NCBI RefSeq assembly: GCF_042701255.1 | Contig: NZ_CP170554.1 | Coordinates: forward strand, 62,001 to 126,000 | DNA: 64,000 nucleotides | Direction: 5' to 3' | Source of the DNA: Tahibacter sp042701255 | GTDB lineage: Bacteria > Pseudomonadota > Gammaproteobacteria > Xanthomonadales > Rhodanobacteraceae | Part shown: positions 1-8,472 of the stretch, one piece after another | Numbering within the stretch: position 1 is the first letter of the stretch | How the letters are laid out: each line of letters starts with the position of its first letter | The notes under the pieces: generated by a model | What the model was told of the DNA's origin: nothing | Databases searched by the model: none | The model's input: only the letters and a program-made list of their open reading frames with translations | Translations under genes and position numbers: made by a program

Positions 1-119
1 TCAACCAGGTCGACATCCGTTCGCTCGACGATCTGACCGCATTGACCAAGCGCCGGCCGCGCCAGTTGCTGCTGACCGTCGTGCGCGGCCAGAACGCGTT
101 TTTCGTCATGTGCGAATGA
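1..119 (+). CDS. Do-like (DegP/DegQ) serine endoprotease, C-terminal end (partial)
   Basis: Only the last 39 codons are inside the window; the gene begins upstream. The readable peptide runs from NQVDIRSLDDLTAL to LLLTVVRGQNAFFVMCE and ends at the TGA at 117-119. This matches the final strands of the second PDZ domain in periplasmic HtrA-family proteases: an N-x-x-x-v-x-S-l-x-x-L helix start, then a leucine-rich strand and R-G-x-x-x-f-x-x. The family degrades or refolds misfolded envelope proteins. The protease domain is not visible, so DegP, DegQ and DegS-like members cannot be separated. Confidence 0.6.
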   Translation, partial: NQVDIRSLDDLTALTKRRPRQLLLTVVRGQNAFFVMCE

Positions 120-219
120 GGTTTCGCCATCGACTGCACACCGCGTTTGCGGCGTCGGTCGATGAGCGCGGAACGCCGCCGCTTCGCGCAACCCATCCCC
201 ACCCGAACCCTCCCTTGAA

Positions 220-1250
220 CCTGATTAGCGCTGTGTCTCAGCTGCTGATTCTGGCGAGATCTAAAACGGCAGCATTCTCAAGAGGATGCCGCCATGGCGA
301 TGAATCGGGTTCAGTTCCAGCGCAGCGTGTCCCTGCCGGCGTTCATGAAGCAGTTCGGCACCGATAGGCAATGCGAGCAGGCCATGGCGCGTTCGCGTTG
401 GCCGGAGGGGTTTGTCTGTCCGAGCTGCAAGGGACAGCAGGCATCGACTTTCCGACGCGGGCGACAGACCCTGTGGCAGTGCCGTGACTGCCGGACGCAA
501 ACCAGTGTGACATCAGGAACGCCGTTGGCGGACACCAAGCTGCCGTTACGGCTGTGGTGGTTGGCGATCTACCTGACGACGCAGGCCAAGAACGGCGTCT
601 CGGCACTGGAGCTGAGTCGGCAACTGGGCGTGTGCTACCGCACGGCCTGGCGGATCAAGCACAAGCTCATGGCGGTCATGGCTCATCGTGAGATCGACCG
701 GATCCTCCACGGCGTGGTGCAGGTGGACGATGCCTATCTGGGCGGCGAGCGCAGCGGCGTGGCCAATGGCCAGCAATGGGAAAACAAAGTCCCGTTCATC
801 GCCGCTGTGGCCACCGAGCAAGGGCGGCCTCTGCACATCCGCCTGGATCCGGTTCCTCGCTTCAATCGGGAAACCCTCAAGAACTGGGCACACCGCGCTC
901 TGGCACCCGACGCCGTGGTCATCAGCGACGGCCTGTCCGCCTTCACCGGTATCGCCCAGGCCGGCATGGCCCATGAGGCCGTCGTCACCGGCCGCGGCCG
1001 CGCTGCCGCTCAACAACCGCAGCTGCTCTGGGTCAACGTGATCCTGAGCAACCTCAAGACTGCCTTGAGCGGTACCCACCACGCTTTGAAGTTCGCCAAG
1101 TACGGCGCTCGCTACCTCGCCGCCCATCAGTACCGCTTCAACCGACGCGTCGATATGGCGGCCATGATCCCGCGACTGGCTATCGCTCTGTTTGCCCTCG
1201 GGTCGCTCACCGAAACCGCTCTGCGCAGCTGAGACTCGGCGCTAATCAGG
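220..1250 (+). mobile_element. IS1595-family insertion sequence, apparently complete
   Basis: The element is about 1.03 kb, with terminal inverted repeats starting cctgattagcgc at 220 and ending gcgctaatcagg at 1250. The two ends match at 24 of the first 26 positions. A perfect direct repeat, tcccttgaa, flanks it at 211-219 and 1251-1259. The IS1595 family normally makes 8-bp duplications, so one of the nine bases is probably coincidental. It carries one intact transposase. It sits inside a copy of the dispersed palindromic repeat also found near 5.0 and 48.5 kb: joining the flanks and removing one duplication restores that repeat. Confidence 0.88.
294..1232 (+). CDS. IS1595-family transposase (ISXO2-like)
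   Basis: This 312-aa protein catalyses cut-and-paste movement of the surrounding element. The N-terminal zinc ribbon shows CPSCKGQQ and, about 20 residues on, WQCRDC. A short helical DNA-binding region follows (ELSRQLGVCYRTAWRIKHK). The ISXO2-like DDE catalytic domain begins at VQVDDAYLGGERSG, has a second Asp in VVISDGLSAF, and a third-position region around WVNVILSNLKTALSGTHHA. Length is normal and no internal stop or shift is visible, so it may still be active. The stop codon lies inside the right terminal repeat. Confidence 0.93.
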   Translation: MAMNRVQFQRSVSLPAFMKQFGTDRQCEQAMARSRWPEGFVCPSCKGQQASTFRRGRQTLWQCRDCRTQTSVTSGTPLADTKLPLRLWWLAIYLTTQAKNGVSALELSRQLGVCYRTAWRIKHKLMAVMAHREIDRILHGVVQVDDAYLGGERSGVANGQQWENKVPFIAAVATEQGRPLHIRLDPVPRFNRETLKNWAHRALAPDAVVISDGLSAFTGIAQAGMAHEAVVTGRGRAAAQQPQLLWVNVILSNLKTALSGTHHALKFAKYGARYLAAHQYRFNRRVDMAAMIPRLAIALFALGSLTETALRS

Positions 1251-1501
1251 TCCCTTGAAGGGGAGGGTTTTTGATCGAAAGCTCGCGTGCCGCTCGGAAG
1301 AGCATCGTGGTGCGCAGGCCGGCACGAGGATCTCGAGCACATCGACGTCGAGAATGTGGTCCACGCAGTCGCGCCTGATGACGGCGCAGCGGGCTGATCG
1401 GCGGTTTCGTGACGGCCTTCATAGTGAACGGGGCCGTAGCGCCATCGCCGCGGATCGCGTGGTATCGTGAGCCGATTCAGCATTTTGTCGGGTTCCCACC
1501 G

Positions 1502-2746
1502 GTGACTATCTCGCGTCCGCTTCGCGCCTTGCCGCGCGCCCTGTTCCTCGCCTGCGCCGCCTGCTGGCTGGTTCCCGCCTTCGCCGCCGAGCCCGCCGCA
1601 AAGCCGGCCGAAGCCAAGCCCGCGGCGGCCAAGCCTGCCGCTCCCAAGCCGGCCGCCGCACCCGCAGCCAAGCCCGCCGCAGCGAAACCGGCAACGCCGG
1701 CCGCGGCCAAACCCGCCGCCGCGGCTGCGAAGCCCAGCCAGAGTCTGATCTGGCGCGGCGACATCGCGAGCGCACGCGGTCTGATGACCGAGCTCGCCAA
1801 GCTCTACGAACGCGAAAAGAAAGTCCGCATCCAGCTGACGCCGTTCAGCACGGTCTCGGGCATCGATGCAGTGACGCAGGGCAGCGCCGACTTCGCCGGC
1901 AGCCTGCGTCCCAACTATCCCAAGCGCAGTGAAGAAAGCGGCCTGACCTTCGTGCCGGTGGCCTGGGACGGCCTGGTCATGATCACCTCGCCGTCCAACC
2001 CCGTATCGAGCATCTCGCTCAAGGACATCTGGCGCGTCTACTACGGCCGCGCCGACAACTGGAAGCTGCTCGGCGGCAACGACAAGGCGATCAACATGTA
2101 CGCCGTGGCCGGCCCGCTCGACGGCGTCGAATACGCGCTGCGCTGGCTGATCTTCAAGAACGGCGACCAGCGCGTGGCCGTGCCGCGCGTCTATCTGAAC
2201 ACCTCCAAGCTCGAAGAAGCCGTCACCCTGGATCCGTCGGCTCTCGGCGTCAGCACCCTGTCCAACACGGCCGGCAATCCCAAGCTCAAGCTGCTCAACG
2301 TCGAGGGCGTTGTGCCGTCGACGGCCAGCGTGCGCGACGGCAGCTATGCGCTGTACACGCCGGTCTACGTCGTGCTGCGCGAAGACAGCAGCAACGCCGC
2401 CGCGGTCAAGGACTTCATCGCCTGGCTCGAAACGCCGAACGCCAAGGCGCTGCTGCTCAAGCGCCAGCTGCTGCCCTATGCCGACGGCCTCGCGCTGAAA
2501 GAGGGCGACGAAACGCGTCTGGCCATGATCGAGAGCAAGGTCAACGAAACGCCGCTGGCCGCACCGGCCGCGACCGCCGCGGCGCTGAGCCGCGTCGCGC
2601 CGACCTCGACCCTGACCCAGGAAGCCAAGGCCGAAGCTGTCGAATCGCGCGGCAAGAAAGCCTCGGCGAAGAAGGCCAAGGCCGATGCGAAGGCCGAAGC
2701 CAAGGCCGGCGCCGCCGGCACGGCCGCGGAGACCGGCGGCGGCTGA
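1502..2746 (+). CDS. PstS-like periplasmic substrate-binding protein with Lys/Ala/Pro-rich ends
   Basis: A GTG at 1502 is chosen as the start because it gives a clean signal peptide (VTISRPLRALPRALFLAC to PAFA, cleavage near residue 28); the frame stays open back to an ATG at 1409. Product 414 aa. Residues about 29-78 are a low-complexity run of AKPAAAKPA-type units. Residues about 80-330 resemble PstS-like type-2 periplasmic binding domains (QGSADFAGS, SISLKDIWRVYYG, AAVKDFIAWL). The last 80 or so residues are again Ala/Lys-rich and resemble histone-H1-like tails. No Pst permease genes are adjacent, so phosphate binding is not established. Its stop overlaps the next start (TGATG). Confidence 0.7.
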   Translation: MTISRPLRALPRALFLACAACWLVPAFAAEPAAKPAEAKPAAAKPAAPKPAAAPAAKPAAAKPATPAAAKPAAAAAKPSQSLIWRGDIASARGLMTELAKLYEREKKVRIQLTPFSTVSGIDAVTQGSADFAGSLRPNYPKRSEESGLTFVPVAWDGLVMITSPSNPVSSISLKDIWRVYYGRADNWKLLGGNDKAINMYAVAGPLDGVEYALRWLIFKNGDQRVAVPRVYLNTSKLEEAVTLDPSALGVSTLSNTAGNPKLKLLNVEGVVPSTASVRDGSYALYTPVYVVLREDSSNAAAVKDFIAWLETPNAKALLLKRQLLPYADGLALKEGDETRLAMIESKVNETPLAAPAATAAALSRVAPTSTLTQEAKAEAVESRGKKASAKKAKADAKAEAKAGAAGTAAETGGG

Positions 2747-3438
2747 TGCAGATCCGCGCGGTCAGCCTCGATCTCGACGACACGCTCTGGCCGATAGCGC
2801 CGATCGTGCAGCGCGCCGAACGGCGTCTGCACGACTGGCTGCTGCTGCACTGCCCGCCGGTTGCGGCGGCGTATCCGATCGACAGCATGCGTGCGCTGCG
2901 CGAGCGCATCGCCGAAGAGAACCCGCACCTCGCCCACGACTACACCGCGCAGCGCAAGCTAAGCCTGACCGCTGCGCTGCAGCCGCACGGCTACGGCGGC
3001 GACACGATCGAAGCGGCGTTCGACGCGTTCTACGCGGCGCGCAACGAGGTCGAGCTCTACGCCGACGCGTTGCCCGCATTGCAGCGGCTCGCCGCACGCC
3101 TGCCGCTGATCAGCCTGTCCAACGGCAACGCCGATCTCGGCCGCATCGGCCTGCGGCATCTGTTCGCCGACTGTGTCAGCGCACGCGAGTTCGGCATGGC
3201 CAAGCCCGCGCCGGAAATCTTCCACGAAGCCTGCCGCCGTCTCAGCCTCGCGCCCGGAGAAGTGCTGCACGTCGGCGACGATCCGCTGCTGGACGTGCAC
3301 GGCGCACGCAGCGCCGGGCTGCCGACGGCCTGGCTCAATCGCGAAGGTGCGGCCTGGGCCCAGCCGCAGCGCGCCGACGTCGAATTCCGCGACCTGACCG
3401 AGCTCGCCGACTGGCTGGAGCTGCGCCTGGCCGCCTGA
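2746..3438 (+). CDS. HAD-superfamily hydrolase (HAD-IA, YigB-like)
   Basis: A 230-aa phosphatase of the haloacid dehalogenase superfamily. Motif I is VSLDLDDTLWP near the N-terminus (nucleophile and acid Asp), motif II is the Ser in LISLSNGNADL, the motif III Lys is in GMAKPAPEIF, and motif IV is HVGDDPLLDVHGA. An alpha-helical C1 cap lies between motifs I and II. The YigB-like group includes FMN and sugar-phosphate phosphatases; the substrate here cannot be read. The start codon overlaps the stop of the upstream binding-protein gene by one base, implying co-translation. Confidence 0.88.
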   Translation: MQIRAVSLDLDDTLWPIAPIVQRAERRLHDWLLLHCPPVAAAYPIDSMRALRERIAEENPHLAHDYTAQRKLSLTAALQPHGYGGDTIEAAFDAFYAARNEVELYADALPALQRLAARLPLISLSNGNADLGRIGLRHLFADCVSAREFGMAKPAPEIFHEACRRLSLAPGEVLHVGDDPLLDVHGARSAGLPTAWLNREGAAWAQPQRADVEFRDLTELADWLELRLAA

Positions 3439-3508
3439 AACCCGCCGCGGCACGGGTCTTGCTGCCGCCTGCCCCGAATTCCGTCACGCCACTCCCGCAG
3501 GAACACGC

Positions 3509-4891
3509 ATGCAAGGACTGATCGAACTGCGCCGCAACAGCCGGGCCACCGAGCTGCTCGCGCTGACCCCGGACACATTGGACGCGCAGCTCAAGACGCT
3601 CGGCGCCAAGGCCCGGCGCTGGGTCGAAAGCCAGGGCTTCAAGGCCGAAGCCGGCAGCCTGCTGCACGTGCCCGGCGACGACGGCAGCCTGCGCTGCGTG
3701 CTGTTCGGCGCCGGCCGCCGCGATGACGTCTACGCGTTCGCGAGCCTGCCGCAGCGACTGCCGGCCGGCGACTACCGCCTCGGCGGCATCGCGCTCGACG
3801 TCGAACGCGTGGCGCTCGGCTGGGCGCTCGGCGCGTATCAGTTCACGCGCTACAAGAAGGCACGCCGCGCACCGGCGCAGCTGGCCGTCGAGCCGGCCGT
3901 GGTCGCCGCCGTCGCGCCGCTCGTGGAAGCCGCGACGCGCGTGCGCGATCTGATCAACACGCCGACCGAGGACATGGGCCCGGCCGAGCTCTGCGCCGCG
4001 ATGCGCGATCTCGGCAAGGCGCACGGCGCGAAATACCGCGAGTGGGTCGGCGACGCGCTGCTCAAGAACAACTTCCCGACCATCCATGCCGTGGGTCGCG
4101 CCAGCCACCGGCCGCCGCGTCTGGCCGAGCTGAACTGGGGCCGCAAGGGTCCGCATCTCGTGATCGTCGGCAAGGGCGTCTGCTTCGATACCGGCGGCCT
4201 CGATCTCAAGCCCGCCGACGGCATGCGCTGGATGAAGAAGGACATGGGCGGCGCGGCGCATGCGATCGCGCTGGCCGGCCTGGTCATGCAGGCCAAGCTG
4301 CCGGTGCGCCTGACCCTGCTGATTCCCGCCGTCGAGAACGCCGTCGCCGGCAATGCCTACCGGCCCGGCGAAGTCATCGTCACGCGCGCCGGCATCAGTG
4401 TGGAGATCGACAACACCGACGCCGAAGGCCGCCTCGTGCTCTGCGATGCGCTGGCCTATGCGGCCGAGCAGAAGCCCGATCTGATCCTCGATTTCGCGAC
4501 CCTGACCGGCGCCGCACGCATCGCGCTCGGCCCGGATCTGCCGGCACTGTTCTGCAATCGCGACGAAGTCGCGCAGCAGCTGCTCGACGCCGGCCTCGCG
4601 CAGCAGGACCCGCTCTGGCGCATGCCGTTGTGGCGTCCGTACCTGACCCTGCTCGATTCCGGCATCGCCGACCTGGCCAACGCCGGTCCCTCGCGCCACG
4701 CCGGCGCGATCACCGCGGCGCTGTACCTCGAACGCTTCGTGCCCGACTCGATCGCCTGGGCGCATCTGGACGTCTATTCCTGGAACGACGGCGAACGCCC
4801 CGGCAAACCCAAGGGCGGCGAAGCCCAGGGCCTGCGCGCGTACTTCGACTTCCTGCGCCGGCGCTACGGCGGCGAGCGCAAGGCGGGTTGA
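3509..4891 (+). CDS. M17 leucyl aminopeptidase family protein
   Basis: A 460-aa cytosolic metallo-aminopeptidase that removes N-terminal residues from peptides. The C-terminal catalytic domain has the family signatures: KGVCFDTGGLDLKPADGM (metal- and substrate-binding Lys/Asp), KKDMGGAAHA, and NTDAEGRLVLCDAL, the M17 signature with the second metal-binding Asp/Glu pair. The N-terminal half is the less conserved macro-like domain. The length is slightly shorter than PepA (about 500 aa) and fits the PepB/M17 general group. AGGA lies 6 nt upstream of the ATG. It follows the HAD gene on the same strand with a 70-nt gap. Confidence 0.9.
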   Translation: MQGLIELRRNSRATELLALTPDTLDAQLKTLGAKARRWVESQGFKAEAGSLLHVPGDDGSLRCVLFGAGRRDDVYAFASLPQRLPAGDYRLGGIALDVERVALGWALGAYQFTRYKKARRAPAQLAVEPAVVAAVAPLVEAATRVRDLINTPTEDMGPAELCAAMRDLGKAHGAKYREWVGDALLKNNFPTIHAVGRASHRPPRLAELNWGRKGPHLVIVGKGVCFDTGGLDLKPADGMRWMKKDMGGAAHAIALAGLVMQAKLPVRLTLLIPAVENAVAGNAYRPGEVIVTRAGISVEIDNTDAEGRLVLCDALAYAAEQKPDLILDFATLTGAARIALGPDLPALFCNRDEVAQQLLDAGLAQQDPLWRMPLWRPYLTLLDSGIADLANAGPSRHAGAITAALYLERFVPDSIAWAHLDVYSWNDGERPGKPKGGEAQGLRAYFDFLRRRYGGERKAG

Positions 4892-5016
4892 TGCGCACGG
4901 CAGCGGATGCAGGCCAAAGCCGACGAGCTGTACCTCGCGCTCTGAGGTGCTTGTCGAAAGCGCTTACCGCATCGCGAAGACCGCAGCGGTGCGAATCACG
5001 CCTGTAGTTCTGCACG

Positions 5017-5156
5017 GCAACCCCATCCATGCCCTCCCCTTGAAGGGGAGGGTTTGATGCACTGCGCTCACGAGAAAATGATTCAGGCCACCAACTTCGA
5101 GCTGGCCTGATTAACCCTCCCCTTCAAGGGGAGGGCATGGGTGGGGATGGGGTTGC
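5017..5156. repeat. Inverted pair of dispersed palindromic repeats (REP-like)
   Basis: The left arm (5017-5055) reads gcaaccccatccatgccctc and then the palindrome ccccttgaaggggagggttt. The right arm (about 5112-5156) is its reverse complement, beginning aaccctccccttcaaggggag and running out to ggtggggatggggttgc. Between the arms is a further hairpin, caggcca...tggcctg. The whole could fold as a large cruciform. It lies between the aminopeptidase gene and aceK, which converge here. Related copies occur at about 191-1275 (interrupted by the IS) and 48532-48785. Confidence 0.85.
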
Positions 5157-5221
5157 TTGTTCGCGACCGAGCACTGCACCTCCTCTCCCTATCTCGAAAA
5201 GCGCGCCCGAGCCGCAACGCA

Positions 5222-6961
5222 TCAGATCAACGAATACCCCAGCAGCGCCTCGGGCGTCAGACACGCCGACGCCGGATACGGCGGCACGTCGATGCGTTCG
5301 CCGGCGGCGATGCGCTGCTGCAGTTCCAGCCACCAGCGCACGTCGAAGATCTCGCCGTGGCGCTGCATCAGCGCTTCGCGCAGTTCGTCGTTCAGGCCGA
5401 GGAAGCGTGGAAACTGCTGCGGGAATACGTCGTGCGGGCCGACGTACCAGGCGTCGCTGCCGCTGGCGCCGTCGCCTTCGTCTTCGGGCAGCGCGCGGAA
5501 GCGGCATTCGGCGACGAGGCAGAGCTCGTCGTAGTCGTAGAAGATCGCGCGGCCGTTGCGCGTGATGCCGAAATTCTTCAGCAGCAGGTCGCCGGCGAAC
5601 ACGTTGCTGCGCGCGAGATCGCGTATGGCCTGGCCGTAGTCGAGGATCGCGCGGCGCGCGGCTTCGGCGTCGACCTCGCGCAGATACAGGTTCAGCGGCC
5701 GCAGCCGCCGCTCGATGTAGCAGTGCGCGACGACGAGGTCGTGGCCGTCGACATAGGCGCTGTCGCGGCATTCGGCGAGGATTTCCTGCAGCAGCGGCGC
5801 GGCGAAGCGGCGCAGCGGAAAGCGCAGGAAGCGGAATTCCTGCGCGTCGACGAGGCGGCCGGCGCGGTCGCGATGGAACACGAGCCGGTACTTGGCCATG
5901 ACTTCCTCGCGCACGCTTTCCTTGGGAAACGCGAAGCGGTCGCGGATCAGCTTGAACACGAGCGGATACGACGGCAGCGTGAACACGAGCATGACCATGC
6001 CGCGCTCGCCCTCCGCATGCGCGAGCAGTTCGTCGGGATCGCGCTGCAGATGGCGGAAGAAATGCCGGTAGCGTTCGGTCTTGCCCTGCTTGGCGCGGCC
6101 GAGCACGGTGTACAGCTCGTCGATCGGCTTGGACGGCAGCAGGGTGCGCAGGAACACGACCGCGTCGCCGACCGTCGCGAGATCGGCGTGGAAGTAGCTG
6201 CGCGTATAGCCGAATACCTGGGCCACGTGCTCGCGCTCGGTCAGCACGGCGTCGGCGCGGATGCCGCCGGGCTCGTGCACGAGCGCGATGACCAGCGGTG
6301 CGATGCGCTCGGCGCCGAGCACGCGGCCGACGAGATAGGCGCGCCGCTCGCGGTAGAACACGGTCTGCAGCAGCTCGATCGCGCGCACCGGATCGTTGCC
6401 CCAGCTTTCGAGCCGCCGCGACACGGCTTCGGCGATGCGGATCGCGCAGAGTCCCGCGTGCGCGTAGGCCGCGGCAAACGGATAGCCGTCGAGGATGGCC
6501 TGGCAGACGCGCGGCAGGTTGCTCCAGACCGCATAGCTGTGGCGCGCGACCGGATGCGTGATGCGGTCGGTGGGCTCGATGTCGAGCGCGACGAACTCGA
6601 TGTCGGCGTCGACGCCGCGGGTCTTGAAGAAACGCCGCGTCTGCGTGTTGTACCAGGTCTTGTACAGCTCCTGATCGAGCAGGTGCGCGACGATGGCCGC
6701 GTAGTGGACGCGGATGCCGTGCCACAGCGTGCGGTCGCGCAGCGCTTCGCCGAGGTGCTCCTGGAGCTGCGCGGCCATGCGCAGCGCGCAGAGGTCGTAG
6801 AGCTCGATGCGCTCCACCGCGTCCTCGTGCGCGCCGTGCCAGTCGCGCGCTTCGAAGCGCCGCTGCGCGCGCTGCGTGACCGCGCGGAAACGCGCGTGAT
6901 AGTCCTCGAAACCGGCGTGGATCAGCGCGGCGGCTTCGGCGGCGGCAGTCGTTGGGCTCAT
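5222..6961 (-). CDS. aceK: Isocitrate dehydrogenase kinase/phosphatase
   Basis: A bifunctional enzyme that phosphorylates isocitrate dehydrogenase to divert carbon into the glyoxylate bypass, and dephosphorylates it to restore the TCA cycle. Start chosen at the ATG giving MSPTTAAAEAAALIHAGFED (579 aa, family normally 570-600); the frame stays open far upstream but that part overlaps another gene. Conserved blocks include RAKQGKTERYRHFFRHL, GMVMLVFTLPSYPLVFKLI (ATP-binding region), the NFGITRNGRAIFYDYDE metal/catalytic segment and ERRLRPLNLYL. Its substrate gene icd lies about 2 kb away on the same strand. No aceA or aceB is adjacent, unlike the enterobacterial aceBAK operon. Confidence 0.95.
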   Translation of the reverse strand: MSPTTAAAEAAALIHAGFEDYHARFRAVTQRAQRRFEARDWHGAHEDAVERIELYDLCALRMAAQLQEHLGEALRDRTLWHGIRVHYAAIVAHLLDQELYKTWYNTQTRRFFKTRGVDADIEFVALDIEPTDRITHPVARHSYAVWSNLPRVCQAILDGYPFAAAYAHAGLCAIRIAEAVSRRLESWGNDPVRAIELLQTVFYRERRAYLVGRVLGAERIAPLVIALVHEPGGIRADAVLTEREHVAQVFGYTRSYFHADLATVGDAVVFLRTLLPSKPIDELYTVLGRAKQGKTERYRHFFRHLQRDPDELLAHAEGERGMVMLVFTLPSYPLVFKLIRDRFAFPKESVREEVMAKYRLVFHRDRAGRLVDAQEFRFLRFPLRRFAAPLLQEILAECRDSAYVDGHDLVVAHCYIERRLRPLNLYLREVDAEAARRAILDYGQAIRDLARSNVFAGDLLLKNFGITRNGRAIFYDYDELCLVAECRFRALPEDEGDGASGSDAWYVGPHDVFPQQFPRFLGLNDELREALMQRHGEIFDVRWWLELQQRIAAGERIDVPPYPASACLTPEALLGYSLI

Positions 6962-7114
6962 GCGCGCGGGCGGTCGGCGGTGAGCCCGAGTATCGCGATT
7001 GCGATGGCGGCGGTACAACCGACGATCGCATCGCCTAACGTTTTCTTTGCCGGAATGCGAGCCGGCAATGCCTAAAATGTCCGCCACCCGAAACCACACG
7101 CAGCCGGCGTCCCG

Positions 7115-8407
7115 ATGCGCGTACGCCCCTTTCTCTGCGTGACCGCCGCGCTGGCCCTTACCGTCGGGCCGGCCCTGGCCCAACGCCAGCTGCCGCAGTG
7201 GAGCGCGGCTGTCGACGGCAACGGCTATCCCCACGTCATCGGCGCGCCGGCGCAGCCCGGCCAGGGCGTGCTCGCCAATGTCAGCCAGCGCGCCGTGAGC
7301 TTCACGCCCGAGGGCGGCCTGCGCTGGAGCCTGTGGCTGTGCCCCGAGTGCGCCGGCAACGCGCTCTTGCGGCCACGCATCCTGGCCGTCGATCTGCTTG
7401 CCGACGGCAGTGCGTGGCTGCTGGCCGCGTATCCGGCGCGCGACGGCGACGACGCTCGTTACGAACTGGTTCTCGTCGCCGCCGACGGCACCGTCCTGCA
7501 CCGCGCGGTCATGCCGGCGTGGCCTGGCCTTCCACGCTCGCCGGTGCTGCGCAGCACGGCGACGCAGGCACTGGCGTTGATCCCGGCACCCGGCGGTCTG
7601 CGCTGGCTGCGGTCGGTGGCCGGAGAAAGCGCCGTCGCCACGCAGCTCGTGGAACTGCCGGGCAATTTCGACACCGTCACGATCACCAACTCGCGGCTGT
7701 GGCCGAACGGCAGCCTGAGTGTCGCGCTGTACACCGCGAATGTGGCGGCCTGCCAGTTCAATCCGCCGACGGCGAATTGCCGTCCCGCTGCATTCACGTT
7801 GCTGCGACTCAACGCGGACGGCAGCGAGCGCTGGCGCGTCAACGCCGGCTCGGGCCAGGTCTTCATCGGCTTCGACGACGACAGCTCCAGCCTGATCGCG
7901 CAGAACGGCGGCACGACGCTGCAGCTGCGCCAGGTCGGCGCGAACGGCGTTCCCGGCGCGGCGTTCGCGGCGGCAGACGGCGAGACACTGACGATGACCG
8001 GCGCTGCCGGGCCGGTCGGCGGCCGCTACCTCGCGGCCGCGGCGAACGAATACGTGCTGCTCGATCGCGACGGACGCGTGCTTGCGCGCCGTCCGTTCGC
8101 GACCGCGGCCGGGCCGGCGCTCACCAACGGCGCCTACGGCTTCGTGACACCGGCCTGGTACAGCGATGCGGCGCTGGTGTCTGCCGACGACCTCGCGACC
8201 TTGGCCGTGTTCGACGTGGACGGCATCGACAACACGGACTGGGAGGCACCGGCGAACCTGTTCTGGAGTCTGCTGTCCGACGGCAGCCTGTATACGAATG
8301 CACGCGGCAACGGCGACACGGCTGCGCCGCAGCGCTGGCGCATTTCGCGCTTCGCCGTGCCGGGCTCGCCGGCATCCGACCTGATCTTCGCCCACCATTT
8401 CGACTGA
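7115..8407 (+). CDS. Exported protein of unknown function with C-terminal F-x-x-x-F-D tag
   Basis: A 430-aa protein with a clear signal peptide (MRVRPFLCVTAALALTVGPA, LAQ cleavage). The mature part has repeated strand-rich segments of the type LNADGSERWRVNAGSG and VAADGTVLHRAVMPAW, suggesting a beta-propeller-like fold. It ends in DLIFAHHFD, close to LFRDGFDE at the end of the secreted protein at 21594-23102. I know of no function for the family. It is transcribed divergently from aceK with about 150 bp between them. A TAAAAT box at 7073-7078 could serve as a -10 element, but no well-spaced -35 is evident. Confidence 0.7.
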   Translation: MRVRPFLCVTAALALTVGPALAQRQLPQWSAAVDGNGYPHVIGAPAQPGQGVLANVSQRAVSFTPEGGLRWSLWLCPECAGNALLRPRILAVDLLADGSAWLLAAYPARDGDDARYELVLVAADGTVLHRAVMPAWPGLPRSPVLRSTATQALALIPAPGGLRWLRSVAGESAVATQLVELPGNFDTVTITNSRLWPNGSLSVALYTANVAACQFNPPTANCRPAAFTLLRLNADGSERWRVNAGSGQVFIGFDDDSSSLIAQNGGTTLQLRQVGANGVPGAAFAAADGETLTMTGAAGPVGGRYLAAAANEYVLLDRDGRVLARRPFATAAGPALTNGAYGFVTPAWYSDAALVSADDLATLAVFDVDGIDNTDWEAPANLFWSLLSDGSLYTNARGNGDTAAPQRWRISRFAVPGSPASDLIFAHHFD

Positions 8408-8472
8408 ACGGCGGTCGCGTGCGCAGGGCGGCAGCGCCATCTGCGTCCGGCCAGGACTTACGACAGATCCCG

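Noticed and set aside
1255..1470. 71-codon ORF after the IS
   Set aside because: No ribosome-binding site or recognisable sequence; the stretch between the IS and 1502 shows only weak, frame-ambiguous coding character and may be remnant DNA.
1409..1501. Upstream ATG extension of the PstS-like gene
   Set aside because: The added 31 residues hide the signal peptide; the GTG at 1502 gives a normal export signal.
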